This document shows, piece by piece, positions 28,901 to 37,848 of a DNA stretch of 64,000 nt. Source of the DNA: JAGGAG01 sp964638035 (lineage in GTDB: Bacteria; Gemmatimonadota; Gemmatimonadetes; Gemmatimonadales; GWC2-71-9); contig CAZWXD010000004.1 of NCBI GenBank assembly GCA_964638035.1, positions 85,359 to 149,358 on the forward strand. Reading direction: 5' to 3'. The number at the start of each line of letters is the position of its first letter. Positions within the stretch are counted from its first letter, which is position 1. The position numbers and the translations under genes are program-made. A model generated the notes under the pieces. The model was not told where the DNA came from and ran no database searches. It was given only the letters and a program-made list of their open reading frames with translations.

Positions 28901-31378
28901 CTCGATGAGTCGACCGTGTGGCGTGTGCAGGTGAGCCTGCAGGACCAGCCTGGCGGCTGGGCCTTCGCGGTGCACGGCCGGGAGGGGCCCGCGGGGCTCG
29001 ACGCATCGGCCCCCTGGACCCTGCACGCCTCCGGCGCCATTGCGTCCGTGCAGGGCGGCACCGCGATCGGGCCGGACGCGCTCGAGCAGGTACGCAGGCG
29101 ATGCCGCCGGGAAGTCAGTGGTGTCGAGTTCTACGAGGAAATGCGGCGGAAGGGGAACGAATGGGGACCGGCCTTCCGTGGCCTCCAGCAGGTGTGGGTG
29201 GGCGACGGGGAGGCCGTGGGCCTGGTTCGCGTTCCCGGTGACGTGGAGGGTGGCCTTCCAAGCTACCTGCTGCATCCGGCCGTCTCCGATTCGTGTGGCC
29301 ACACGCTCGTGGCAGCGCTTCAGTCAGCACGGGAGGGCGGCAGGGAGGGCGCGTTCGTCGGGGCGGGAGTTGGCACCGTGCGGTTCCATCAACGAATGCG
29401 TGGTCAGTCCTACTGGGTGCATGCTGCCGCCCGGGCCTCCGAGCCGGGACCAACCCACATCGTGCATGGCGATGTTCGCGTCTACGACGAGTCCGGGTGC
29501 CTGCTTACGGAGACTATCGATGCCAGGTTGTGGTACCTCGACTCCGATGCGCGACAGCTCCTTGTCGGGGCATCACCCGGGTGGTTCCATGCCGTCGAAT
29601 GGGACCCCCTCGCCGGGCTTCGTGTTGGCCCGCGACAGGCGGCAGTCGGCCCCTGGCTCATCGTGGGCGACGCGGGAGCAATCGGCCATGCGATCGTGGA
29701 GGACCGGCTGCAACGGCGGGAGGCAACGCATGTCGTGCGCTTTGGCGCGCGGCTGAGCCTCGGCGACGAGGGTGGCGTGATCCGGCCCGACCACGCGGGA
29801 GACTGGAGCACGCTGATGAACCAGTACCCCGAGACCAGCATCGTGCTGTACTTCTCCCCGATGACCGGGGCAGATGCTGTCGCCAGCGGCACCGAGCGGG
29901 CCCTGCACCTGCTCCAGGCAACGCTGTCGGCGCCGGGCCGCCCCCGGGTGTGGATCTGCACCCGGGATGCGCAGCCGGTCCTCGGAGGAGATGCGCTTCG
30001 TGGCCTGGGCGCCGCTTCACTCTGGGGCCTCGGCCGGAGCTTCGCTGCCGAGCACGCACACCAGTGGGGCGGGCTGGTGGACCTTGACCTGGAGACCGCA
30101 CCGAACGAGGCAGCCGCCATCCTGCAGCAGGCTGTTGCCAGCGGTCCCGAGGACGACAAGCTGGCGGTTCGGGGTGGCCGCACTCTTGTGCCGCGACTTC
30201 GCCAACGGGCGCCAGCCGGGAGGGACACGTTCACCGTTCCCGCAACCGGCACCTGCCTCGTCACCGGCGGGCTCGGCGGCATCGGCCTCGCGATGGCTCG
30301 CTGGCTGGTGGATCGGGGTGCCCGGCACCTCGTCCTTGTCGGTCGCACGGGCCTCCCTCCACGATCCGAGTGGAAGGACCTGCCTGCAGGCGGGCGTGAG
30401 GCTGCCAGGGTGCAGGCCATCCTCGAGATGGAGCACCTCGGGGCTCGCGTCGAGGTTGCCGCACTGGACATCGCGGAGCCCCAGGCCATCACGGTCCTCC
30501 TGGGGCAGCGCCGCTCCCGCGGCGAACCTCCACTCTGGGGCGTTATCCACGCCGCTGGCGTGCTTGCCTTCGCGCCCGTCGCCTCACAGGATGTCTCCCA
30601 GCTGCGCCAGCTTGTCGCGGCCAAGACCTCCGGAGCATGGGCACTGCACGAGGCTACCCTGGGCGAGCCGCTGGCGCTTTTTGTCGCATGCTCGTCTGCC
30701 TCGTCGGTCCTGCCGTCGCCACTGCTCGGCGCGTACGCGGCTGGGAACGCGTTCCTGGATTGCCTCGCGCACCACCGGCGTGCGCTGGGGCTGCATGCGC
30801 TGAGCGTGAACTGGGGTACGTGGGGAGAAGTGGGCATGGCGGTCGAGGCAGGTCGCGCAGCTCACGGTGCAATGCTCAAGGGCGTGGGCACCATCACGAC
30901 CACGGCCGGATTGGCGGCACTGGGGGCGCTCCTTGCTGGCGACGCAGCACAAGCGCTGGTGATGCCCGTGAACTGGCAGGAACTGGCCGTGGCCTACCCC
31001 GCATTCGCGTCGGATCCCCTCTTCTCCGCGGTCATCGACCCGGCAGCCAGTCCGTCAGGCACACGGGTCACGGAGGGCGCGAGTGGCACCAGGGACGAAG
31101 GCAAGGACGCCATGACATCCCTGCGCCGCCATGCGGCGAGTGTCCTCGGGCTTGCGGTCGAGCGCCTGGATCCCATGCAGCCACTCTCGATGTATGGCCT
31201 GGATTCGCTCATGGCGGTCGAGCTCAAGAACCGGATTGAGCGTGATTGGGACGTCATCATCCCCATGGTGCAGTTCCTGCAAGGTCCAAGCGTCTCGCAG
31301 CTCACCAACCTGGTCATCGAGGCTCGTCCGCCAGAGGCCATGCCGGATGGCGAGGTTTGGGAGGAAGGCTCCCTGTGA
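25916..31378 (+). CDS. Type I PKS module E: KS-AT-DH-KR-ACP
   Basis: A 1820-residue module, taken from the GTG at 25916 that overlaps the transporter stop. In-frame sequence further upstream is only the transporter read in another frame. The N-terminal coiled-coil is about 5-30. KS has Cys203 and His338. AT has Ser653 in GHSIGE and the malonyl tetrad HAFH (753-756). DH about 915-1200 has His953 in HxxxGxxxxP and an Asp-xxx-His variant (DSCGH) of the second motif. A KR structural part spans about 1220-1440. KR about 1445-1640 has TGGLGGIG and Tyr in GAYAAGNAF. The ACP has Ser1764 in GLDSLMAV. There is no ER or methyltransferase, so an alpha,beta-unsaturated unit is expected. The C-terminus is a short acidic tail (EVWEEGSL) facing the TubC-type docking domain of the next protein. 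Confidence 0.94.
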   Translation: MTARRDLLQESLEAIERLQARLRVAEQARHEPIAILGAGCRFPGGVEDLDKYWRVLEGGINAVSDVPADRWDADAYYDPDPKAPGKMCTRRAGFLVQVDRFDPQFFGISPREAATMDPQQRLLLEVAWEALESAALSPERLAGSSTGVFVGITTSDYGQLMRLGAPESSDVYSATGVALNAAAGRLSFVLGLQGPCVAVDTACSSSLVALHLACQSLRTGESDLALAGGVNVILSPDAMILFSKWGMMAPDGHCKTFDARADGFVRGEGCAVVALKRLSDAQAAGDPIMAVIRGSAMNQDGRSSGLTVPNGLAQQQVIRAALRSAALEPRDLDYVEAHGTGTSLGDPIEVEALGAVLGRDRTPSNPLLIGSVKTNLGHTEAASGLAGVLKVVASLQHEVLPPHLHFETPNPRIPWDQLPLAVTAQAVPWTRGERVRRAGVSSFGFSGTNAHVILEEAPGALVVDAAQEARVTSMPLAARDDAALRALATRHLEDIRRRPAVRLEDRACTVATGRAHGLARAAFVASTTGELEESLRSWLAGSPLPGTAAGSTRTGRQPRVAFFFTGQGAQYRGMGRGLYDSEPAYRAALDRCAQLLAPVLPRPLLDVLHGPVGDRWSLDDTGLTQPALFALEYALAELWRSWGITPSVVLGHSIGEFVAACIAGVMTLEEACMLVATRGRLMQGLPRGGAMASVFAPLAEVNDAVLAAGPGVTVAAYNGPAHVVISGEAAAVDRVIVHFEPRGVRCQRLAVSHAFHSPLVEPMLDAFEDAARKVSFRPPRITMISNLTGRAVAVDAPVDARYWRRHAREAVQFHASVNAVLTDGCDVVLEVGPAPVLASMASEAYPHAPVTWLASLRKGKDDRREVLAALGELFVHGAPVRWAGLSAPGARRITLPTYPFQRERYWISTPHPGSGRPDDHPLLGAGTALAQPGSSVMWESDLSLRALPWLGDHRVQGAVIVPATAYIEMALAAARRLPVPGSLEVTDFQNLKPILLDESTVWRVQVSLQDQPGGWAFAVHGREGPAGLDASAPWTLHASGAIASVQGGTAIGPDALEQVRRRCRREVSGVEFYEEMRRKGNEWGPAFRGLQQVWVGDGEAVGLVRVPGDVEGGLPSYLLHPAVSDSCGHTLVAALQSAREGGREGAFVGAGVGTVRFHQRMRGQSYWVHAAARASEPGPTHIVHGDVRVYDESGCLLTETIDARLWYLDSDARQLLVGASPGWFHAVEWDPLAGLRVGPRQAAVGPWLIVGDAGAIGHAIVEDRLQRREATHVVRFGARLSLGDEGGVIRPDHAGDWSTLMNQYPETSIVLYFSPMTGADAVASGTERALHLLQATLSAPGRPRVWICTRDAQPVLGGDALRGLGAASLWGLGRSFAAEHAHQWGGLVDLDLETAPNEAAAILQQAVASGPEDDKLAVRGGRTLVPRLRQRAPAGRDTFTVPATGTCLVTGGLGGIGLAMARWLVDRGARHLVLVGRTGLPPRSEWKDLPAGGREAARVQAILEMEHLGARVEVAALDIAEPQAITVLLGQRRSRGEPPLWGVIHAAGVLAFAPVASQDVSQLRQLVAAKTSGAWALHEATLGEPLALFVACSSASSVLPSPLLGAYAAGNAFLDCLAHHRRALGLHALSVNWGTWGEVGMAVEAGRAAHGAMLKGVGTITTTAGLAALGALLAGDAAQALVMPVNWQELAVAYPAFASDPLFSAVIDPAASPSGTRVTEGASGTRDEGKDAMTSLRRHAASVLGLAVERLDPMQPLSMYGLDSLMAVELKNRIERDWDVIIPMVQFLQGPSVSQLTNLVIEARPPEAMPDGEVWEEGSL

Positions 31379-34300
31379 GTATTGAACAGTTTCTCCGGGA
31401 TCTCGAGGCGACTGGCACCCAGTTCTGGGTGGAGGGCAACAGGCTTCGCTACCGCGCGCGGAGCGGGGCGCTGGGCCCGGCCGAGCGCGCCGAGCTGGCC
31501 CGCCGACGTGACGAGGTGGTCGCCCTCCTGCGGGAGCGCGGCCGTGCCGAGGTGACGCGAAAGCCCCTTTCCTGGAACCAGCGGGCACTCTGGTTTGTGC
31601 ACCAGGACGCTCCACTGAGTGCCGCCTACAACGTGTGCTTCTCGGCCCGCGTGGTGTCGGCCGTCGATGTCGGGGCGCTGCAGCGTGCCTGCCAGGCGCT
31701 CGTGGATCGTCACGCAATCCTGCGCACGACCTATGAGGTGGTGGATGGCGTTCCAACCCAGCGGATCGCCGGGACGGTCGCGGCAGTAGTCGAGCTGGCG
31801 GATGCCACGGGCCTCAGCGATCCCGCCCTCCGGGCGCAGGTCGAGGCGGACTACCGGCGCCCCTTTGACCTTGAGCGTGGCCCCGTGTTCCGGGTCCACT
31901 TGTACACGCGCAACCCCGAAGAGCACCTGATCCTGCTGGTGGTGCACCACATCGCGGTGGATGGGTGGTCCCTGTTCATCCTGCTGGAGGAGCTTCGGGA
32001 CTTCTACACGGAGTTTATGGGAGGAAAGGCCTCCCTCACCCCGAGGCCGTCGATGGAGTATGCGGACTACGACAGCCAGCATCGCGCAGAACTCGCGGGT
32101 CCCCGGGGTGTGCAGCTGTGGGAGTACTGGGGCAGGGCGCTCGTTGAGCCGCGTGCAGTCCTCGAGCTTCCCGCGGATCACCCCCGTCCCGGCCGGAAGG
32201 CATACCGGGGAGCATCCATGCCCCTGGACCTTGACGCCGTCCTCACGGCAGGGGTGCGCGCGCTGGCGAGGGCCGAGGGAACCACGGTATTCGTGGTGCT
32301 GCTGGCCGCGTTCAAGGCCCTCCTCGCCCGCTACACCGGCGTGGGCGACATCATCGTTGGCACACCGACCTTTGGGCGATCGAGCGCAGCGCTGGCACGA
32401 GTGGTGGGCGATTTCGTGAACCCGGTGCCGCTGCGGACAGCGGTGGACACTGACCTGACCTTCCGGGTGCTGATAGGCCGTGTCCGTGACACCGTCCTGC
32501 AGGCGCTGGCGGCGCAGGACTTCCCGTTCCCGCTCATGGTCGAGCGTCTGCAGCCGTCCCGGGACGCCTCACGTTCACCGCTGTTCGAGACCATGTTCGT
32601 GCTCCAGCGGTTCGACCAGTTCCGGGAGTACGAGGACCTGCTTACCGGGGCCTCGGGTCGCCCGGTGGAGTTCGGCGGGCTGCAATTGCGGCCCTTCCTG
32701 ATTGAACAGCAGGAGGGCCAGTTCGACCTGGCCATGCAGCTGGCCGAGCGGAGTGACCGCGTGAGTGGGTCGCTCAAGTACAGCACCGACCTCTTCGAGG
32801 CAGGTACGGCCAGGCAGATGGGTGCACACTACGTCGAGTTGCTCCGGGGGGCCGTTGCCGCTCCCGACAGCGTGGTGGGCGCCCTCCCCCTCGAGGGCCC
32901 ACCCGTGGAAGGTGGAACCAGCTCACATCCACCCGTGTGCACCATGCACGCCCGCTTCGAGGCACAGGCGGCGCGCGCACCCGACGCCGTGGCCCTGACA
33001 TGCGGGGGTGAGAGCCTCAGCTATGCCGCCTTGAATCGGCGAGCCAACCAGGTCGCCCACCGACTGCAGAAGTGTGGAGTGGGACCGGACGTCCTCGTCG
33101 GCCTGCTGGCTGAGCGCTCCGTAGACCTGGTAGTGGGCGTGCTTGCGATCCTCAAGGCCGGGGGGGCCTACCTCCCGATTGACCCGGCGTATCCGCCGGA
33201 GCGAGCGTCGTTCATGCTTCAGGATGCGGGCGCACCCGTTCTCCTGACACAGCAGGGCTTCTGCGGGCGGTTGCCAGCACATGAGGGTGCCACCCTCTTC
33301 CTCGAGGAGGACGCTTCGGGGTGGCCGGACACCAATCCCGGGTCTGACGCTGGCCCGGGGAACCTGATCTACTGCATCTACACGTCCGGATCCACCGGAC
33401 AACCGAAGGGGACCCTGCTTGAGCATCATGCGGTGGAGCGACTCTTCCTGGCGACGGAGGAGTGCTTCGGCTTTGCCGCCACGGATGTCTGGACGCTCTT
33501 CCACTCGATCGCGTTCGACTTCTCCGTGTGGGAGCTGTGGGGCGCGCTGGCGTATGGTGGCCGCCTCGTCGTGGTGCCGCACATGGTGAGTCGCACACCC
33601 GAGGATTTCCTCGCCCTCGTGCGACATGAGGGCGTGACGGTGCTGAACCAGACGCCCTCCGCGTTCCGGGCCCTCATGCAGGCCGATGCGGCCGGTGGTG
33701 CAGCGGAATCGCCCCTGGCACTCCGGTACGTGATCTTCGGGGGCGAGGCACTGGACTTCAGGAGCCTTCGACCATGGGTGGAGCGACACGGTGATGCCTC
33801 GCCGCAGATGGTCAACATGTACGGGATCACGGAGACATGCGTTCATGTGACCTGTCGGCCCGTCACCCGTTCTGACGTCATCGGGGCGCACAGTAGCCTG
33901 ATCGGCCGGCCGATTGCCGACTTGCGCCTGCAAGTACTCGATGCGCGCGGGAGGCCGCTGCCGTCAGGCGTCCCCGGCGAACTGTACGTTGGTGGCCCCG
34001 GACTGGCCCGGGGCTACCTCAACCGGCCCGGCTTGACAGAGCAGCGATTCGTCCCGGATGCTACGCGCCCGGGCCAGCGTCTCTATCGGACCGGCGACCT
34101 CGTCCGCCGCCGGCCGGATGGAGACCTCGAGTACCTCGGCCGCATCGACCATCAGGTAAAGGTGCGCGGCTTCCGCATCGAACTTGGTGAAATCGAGGCA
34201 GTCCTGGCGAACCACCCGGCGGTGCGCGAGCAGGTGGTCATCGCACGTGGCCAGGGTGACGATGTGCGGCTTGTCGCATACGTGGTCCCTGGCGCCGCGG

Positions 34301-37300
34301 CGTCGGTGCCCCTCATGGAGGAGTTGCGCGCTGCCCTTCGCGCACGCCTGCCGGAGTACATGGTCCCGGCAGCGATTGTCTTCCTTGGAGCGCTTCCACT
34401 CACCGGCAACGGGAAGCTTGACCGCGCTGCCCTTCCAGCACCCGAGGCAGCCCGCGAGGCCAGCGGGGCGGGCGCACCGCTCCGCACACCGACCGAGCAG
34501 GCGCTGGGCGAGATCTGGCGGGACCTGCTGGGTTGCCGGGAGGTGTGGCGCACCGACGACTTCTTCGAGCTCGGGGGCCACTCCCTCCTCGCTACCCGCG
34601 TGGCGTCACGGATACGCGCGGTGTTCGAGCTCCAGCTGCCCCTTGCGACGGTCTTCGAGGCGTCACGCCTGGTTGACCTCGCACAGCACATAGACGACGC
34701 GACCCGCGCGCGACTGCACGTGCCCACGCGGCCTCCGCTCACGCCGCGGACGCCACAGGCGGATGAGGTGCTTTCCTTCTCGCAGCAGCGCATGTGGATC
34801 ATTGATGCGCTCGCCCGAAACAGCGCCTACAACATCCCGATCGGACTCTGGCTTGAGGGAGAGCTCGATATCGAGGCGTTACAGGCGGCGTGTGACGCCG
34901 TGGTCCAGAGGCACGAACCGCTGCGCACGGTCTATGCCCTGGCCGCGGAACCCGTGGCACGCGCCACGCTCCGCCCTCCGCCAATCATCGTCGAGGACCT
35001 GCGGTCGCAGGGCGACACGGCAGCCCTCGCCCGGGCCGCCACCGTCGCGTCTGCGCTGTTCGACCTGGCACATGGGCCTGTCCTGCGGCTCGCGCTGCTG
35101 CGCACCGGAGAGCACAGGCACCTGCTGGTGATCTGCATGCACCATGTCGCCGGCGATGCCTGGTCCATCGGGGTGCTCGTCCGCGAGGTCGCGACATGCT
35201 ATGGCGCCTGCCTGCGAGGTGAGCCGCTGGCACTGCCGCCGCCCAGGGTGCGGTACGCGGACTATGCCAGCTGGCAGCGCGGCTGGTTGCAGGGCGACAC
35301 GCAAGGGCAGCAGGTCGCGTACTGGCGTGCACGGCTCCAGGGGCTCGTCCCACTGGACCTGGTCACAGATCGTCCACGGCCACCACTGCAGACATTTGCG
35401 GGGAGGATGGTCGTGGAGCGGTTGCGCCCGGACCTCGTGGGGCGCCTCGAGGCGCTGAGCAGGGAAGAGGGAGCAACCCTGTTCATGACGATGGCGGCGG
35501 CATTTGCCGCCCTGCTCCATCGCTACACGGGGCAGGACGATGTCGCCTTTTCCGTGCCCATCGCGAACCGGACCGAGGCGGCCGTGGAGGAGCTCGTCGG
35601 CACCTTCGTCAATACGCTCGTGCTGCGCGTGGACTGCGGTGGGGCGAAGTCGTTCCGCCAACTGCTCGGCCGCCTGCGGACCGTGTCGCTGGAGGCGTTC
35701 GCGCACCAGGACGTGTCGTTCGAGGTGCTGGTCGAGCAGCTCGATGTTGATCGCGATCCCAGCCGCCCGCCCCTGGCCGGGGTCATGTTCAATGTGATCA
35801 ACACACCGACGAGCCCGGTGGCGTTCGACGGCCTCGAGTGCCGGCCGGTCATCATCGATCGTGGAGCGGCACAGTTCGACCTCGGCGTCAGTGTGGAGAC
35901 GACGGTCTTCGGGGCGATCTGTGTGGAGTACAACAGCGACCTGTACGACGAGGGGACAGTGCGGCGCTTCATCGCCCACTACCAGGAGGTCCTGGAGGGA
36001 GTGCTGTCGGATCCCGGGGCGCAGGTGCACCGCCTGGTCCTGATGCCCACAGCCGAGCGGGAGCGCTTGGCTACGTGGAACAGTACCACCGAGGCGTATC
36101 CCCGCGACACGGTCCTGAGTCGGCTGCTGGAGGCGCGAGCGGACCTCCGGCACGACGCGGTTGCCGTCTCGGCCGCGGATGCGGGGGAGTTGACATACGG
36201 CGAGCTGAATGCCATGGCAAACCGCCTCGCCAGGCACCTGCGGGGCCGTGGCGTCGGGCCGGGCACCGTGGTGGGCGTGGCCCTGCCGCGCACGCCCCAG
36301 ATGCTCGTTGCACTTCTTGCCGTCCAGAAGGCTGGAGGGACCTACCTGCCCCTCGATCCGGGCTTTCCTCACGAGCGGCTCGCGTTCATGCTCGCGGACA
36401 GCGGGGCCGGGGTCCTGCTGTCGGCAAGCGAGATCACGGCAGGGCTGGGCGTGGGTTCTGGGGTACTCGTGCTCGACCTGTCCCAGCTGGACGACGAGGT
36501 TGCACGGGAGCGGGCGGATAACCTGGAATCGTGTGCGAGTCCGGGCGATACGGCCTACCTCATCTACACATCCGGCTCGACGGGGCGCCCGAAGGGCGTC
36601 GCGGTGCCGCACGGGGCCCTGGTCAACTTCCTCTGGGCCATGCGTCGCGAGCCCGGCCTCACAGAGGAGGACGTGCTTGCTGCGGTCACGACACTCTCGT
36701 TTGACATTGCGGGGCTGGAGCTCTACCTGCCGCTCCTCGTTGGTGCACGCATCGAGCTGGTCTCTCGCGAGGAGGCAGCCGATGGCGCGTCGCTGGCGGC
36801 GCGCCTGGCGGCCTCGAACGCCACGGTGATGCAGGCGACGCCGGCTACCTGGCGCATGCTGGTCGAGGCTGGGTGGAAGGGTGCCCCGGGCTTCCGCGCG
36901 CTCACCGGTGGCGAGGCGTTGGGTCGCGACCTGGCCATCGCGCTCCTCGGTCGCGTGGGCGAGCTATGGAACATGTACGGGCCCACGGAGACCACAATCT
37001 GGTCTACCTGTGAACAGGTCGTTTCCGATGAGGTCACGATCGGGCGGCCGATTGCGAACACCCAAGTGCACATCCTGGATCGGCTGGGACAGGTGCTCCC
37101 GATCGGGGTGCCGGGCGAGATCTGCATCGGGGGTGAAGGCGTCGCCCTGGGGTATCATGCCAGGCCCGAGCTCACGGCCGAGAGGTTCGTCACCGGCCCG
37201 ACCGGGAGCCGGGTCTATCGAACCGGGGACCTGGGGCGCTGGCGCGCCGATGGGCGGCTCGAGTGCCTGGGGCGCCTTGACCAGCAGGTCAAGGTGCGCG

Positions 37301-37848
37301 GCTATCGCATTGAGCCTGGGGAGATTGAGGCGCTCCTTGCCACCCATCCCGCCGTCCGTGCCGCGACGGTCGTGGCTCGAGAGGCGGCGCCAGGTGACAC
37401 GCGCCTCGTCGCCTACACGGTGTACCACGCCGGCGAGGCGCCGACGGTGAGCGAGTTGCGTCGCTTCCTTCGGCGCGAGCTCCCGGATTACATGATCCCG
37501 GCGCTGGTGGTACCCCTGGACACGCTCCCCCTGACCGCCAATGGCAAGGTGGACCGCAAGGCGCTGCCCGACCCATATCACACCGGGTTCAGGCGCGACG
37601 CCCCGCAGGAACCCCCGGCCAATGGTGCCGAACGCGCCCTTGCCGACGTGTGGCAGGAGGTGCTGCAGGTGCCTTCGGTGGGGGCGGAGGACAACTTCTT
37701 CGAGCTGGGTGGGCATTCCCTCCTGGCCCTGCGGGCCACCGCCCTCTACGAGGAGCGCACTGGTGCCCGGATTGATCCACGCGCCCTGTTCTTCCAGTCA
37801 CTCCGGCAGGTAGTCATGAGCCTGCCCCCGGCGGATGCGCGTACGTGA
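31375..37848 (+). CDS. NRPS: TubC docking-C-A(Thr)-T-C-A(Gly)-T
   Basis: A 2157-residue two-module NRPS starting at the GTG that overlaps the module E stop. Residues 1-55 resemble the TubC N-terminal docking domain (WVEGNRLRYRA and the following helix). C1 has HHIAVDG at 191-197. The A1 code residues are Asp715, Phe716, Trp719, Asn758, Ile787, Gly789, Met815, Val823, His824, Lys1014, i.e. DFWNIGMVHK, the canonical Thr code. T1 has Ser1070 in GGHSLL. C2 has HHVAGDA at 1256-1262, with Ala in place of the last Gly. The A2 code residues are Asp1777, Ile1778, Leu1781, Gln1820, Leu1843, Gly1845, Met1867, Ile1875, Trp1876, Lys2058, i.e. DILQLGMIWK, one change from a common Gly code. T2 has Ser2115. 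No TE, reductase or terminal C domain follows. It should attach Thr then Gly to the polyketide acyl chain. Confidence 0.95.
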   Translation: MSIEQFLRDLEATGTQFWVEGNRLRYRARSGALGPAERAELARRRDEVVALLRERGRAEVTRKPLSWNQRALWFVHQDAPLSAAYNVCFSARVVSAVDVGALQRACQALVDRHAILRTTYEVVDGVPTQRIAGTVAAVVELADATGLSDPALRAQVEADYRRPFDLERGPVFRVHLYTRNPEEHLILLVVHHIAVDGWSLFILLEELRDFYTEFMGGKASLTPRPSMEYADYDSQHRAELAGPRGVQLWEYWGRALVEPRAVLELPADHPRPGRKAYRGASMPLDLDAVLTAGVRALARAEGTTVFVVLLAAFKALLARYTGVGDIIVGTPTFGRSSAALARVVGDFVNPVPLRTAVDTDLTFRVLIGRVRDTVLQALAAQDFPFPLMVERLQPSRDASRSPLFETMFVLQRFDQFREYEDLLTGASGRPVEFGGLQLRPFLIEQQEGQFDLAMQLAERSDRVSGSLKYSTDLFEAGTARQMGAHYVELLRGAVAAPDSVVGALPLEGPPVEGGTSSHPPVCTMHARFEAQAARAPDAVALTCGGESLSYAALNRRANQVAHRLQKCGVGPDVLVGLLAERSVDLVVGVLAILKAGGAYLPIDPAYPPERASFMLQDAGAPVLLTQQGFCGRLPAHEGATLFLEEDASGWPDTNPGSDAGPGNLIYCIYTSGSTGQPKGTLLEHHAVERLFLATEECFGFAATDVWTLFHSIAFDFSVWELWGALAYGGRLVVVPHMVSRTPEDFLALVRHEGVTVLNQTPSAFRALMQADAAGGAAESPLALRYVIFGGEALDFRSLRPWVERHGDASPQMVNMYGITETCVHVTCRPVTRSDVIGAHSSLIGRPIADLRLQVLDARGRPLPSGVPGELYVGGPGLARGYLNRPGLTEQRFVPDATRPGQRLYRTGDLVRRRPDGDLEYLGRIDHQVKVRGFRIELGEIEAVLANHPAVREQVVIARGQGDDVRLVAYVVPGAAASVPLMEELRAALRARLPEYMVPAAIVFLGALPLTGNGKLDRAALPAPEAAREASGAGAPLRTPTEQALGEIWRDLLGCREVWRTDDFFELGGHSLLATRVASRIRAVFELQLPLATVFEASRLVDLAQHIDDATRARLHVPTRPPLTPRTPQADEVLSFSQQRMWIIDALARNSAYNIPIGLWLEGELDIEALQAACDAVVQRHEPLRTVYALAAEPVARATLRPPPIIVEDLRSQGDTAALARAATVASALFDLAHGPVLRLALLRTGEHRHLLVICMHHVAGDAWSIGVLVREVATCYGACLRGEPLALPPPRVRYADYASWQRGWLQGDTQGQQVAYWRARLQGLVPLDLVTDRPRPPLQTFAGRMVVERLRPDLVGRLEALSREEGATLFMTMAAAFAALLHRYTGQDDVAFSVPIANRTEAAVEELVGTFVNTLVLRVDCGGAKSFRQLLGRLRTVSLEAFAHQDVSFEVLVEQLDVDRDPSRPPLAGVMFNVINTPTSPVAFDGLECRPVIIDRGAAQFDLGVSVETTVFGAICVEYNSDLYDEGTVRRFIAHYQEVLEGVLSDPGAQVHRLVLMPTAERERLATWNSTTEAYPRDTVLSRLLEARADLRHDAVAVSAADAGELTYGELNAMANRLARHLRGRGVGPGTVVGVALPRTPQMLVALLAVQKAGGTYLPLDPGFPHERLAFMLADSGAGVLLSASEITAGLGVGSGVLVLDLSQLDDEVARERADNLESCASPGDTAYLIYTSGSTGRPKGVAVPHGALVNFLWAMRREPGLTEEDVLAAVTTLSFDIAGLELYLPLLVGARIELVSREEAADGASLAARLAASNATVMQATPATWRMLVEAGWKGAPGFRALTGGEALGRDLAIALLGRVGELWNMYGPTETTIWSTCEQVVSDEVTIGRPIANTQVHILDRLGQVLPIGVPGEICIGGEGVALGYHARPELTAERFVTGPTGSRVYRTGDLGRWRADGRLECLGRLDQQVKVRGYRIEPGEIEALLATHPAVRAATVVAREAAPGDTRLVAYTVYHAGEAPTVSELRRFLRRELPDYMIPALVVPLDTLPLTANGKVDRKALPDPYHTGFRRDAPQEPPANGAERALADVWQEVLQVPSVGAEDNFFELGGHSLLALRATALYEERTGARIDPRALFFQSLRQVVMSLPPADART

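Noticed and set aside
153..31378. Trans-AT assembly line
   Set aside because: Every KS is followed by its own AT with GHSxG, so it is cis-AT.
37600..37848. Terminal thioesterase or reductase domain on the NRPS
   Set aside because: After T2 Ser2115 only about 40 residues remain, too short for any release domain.
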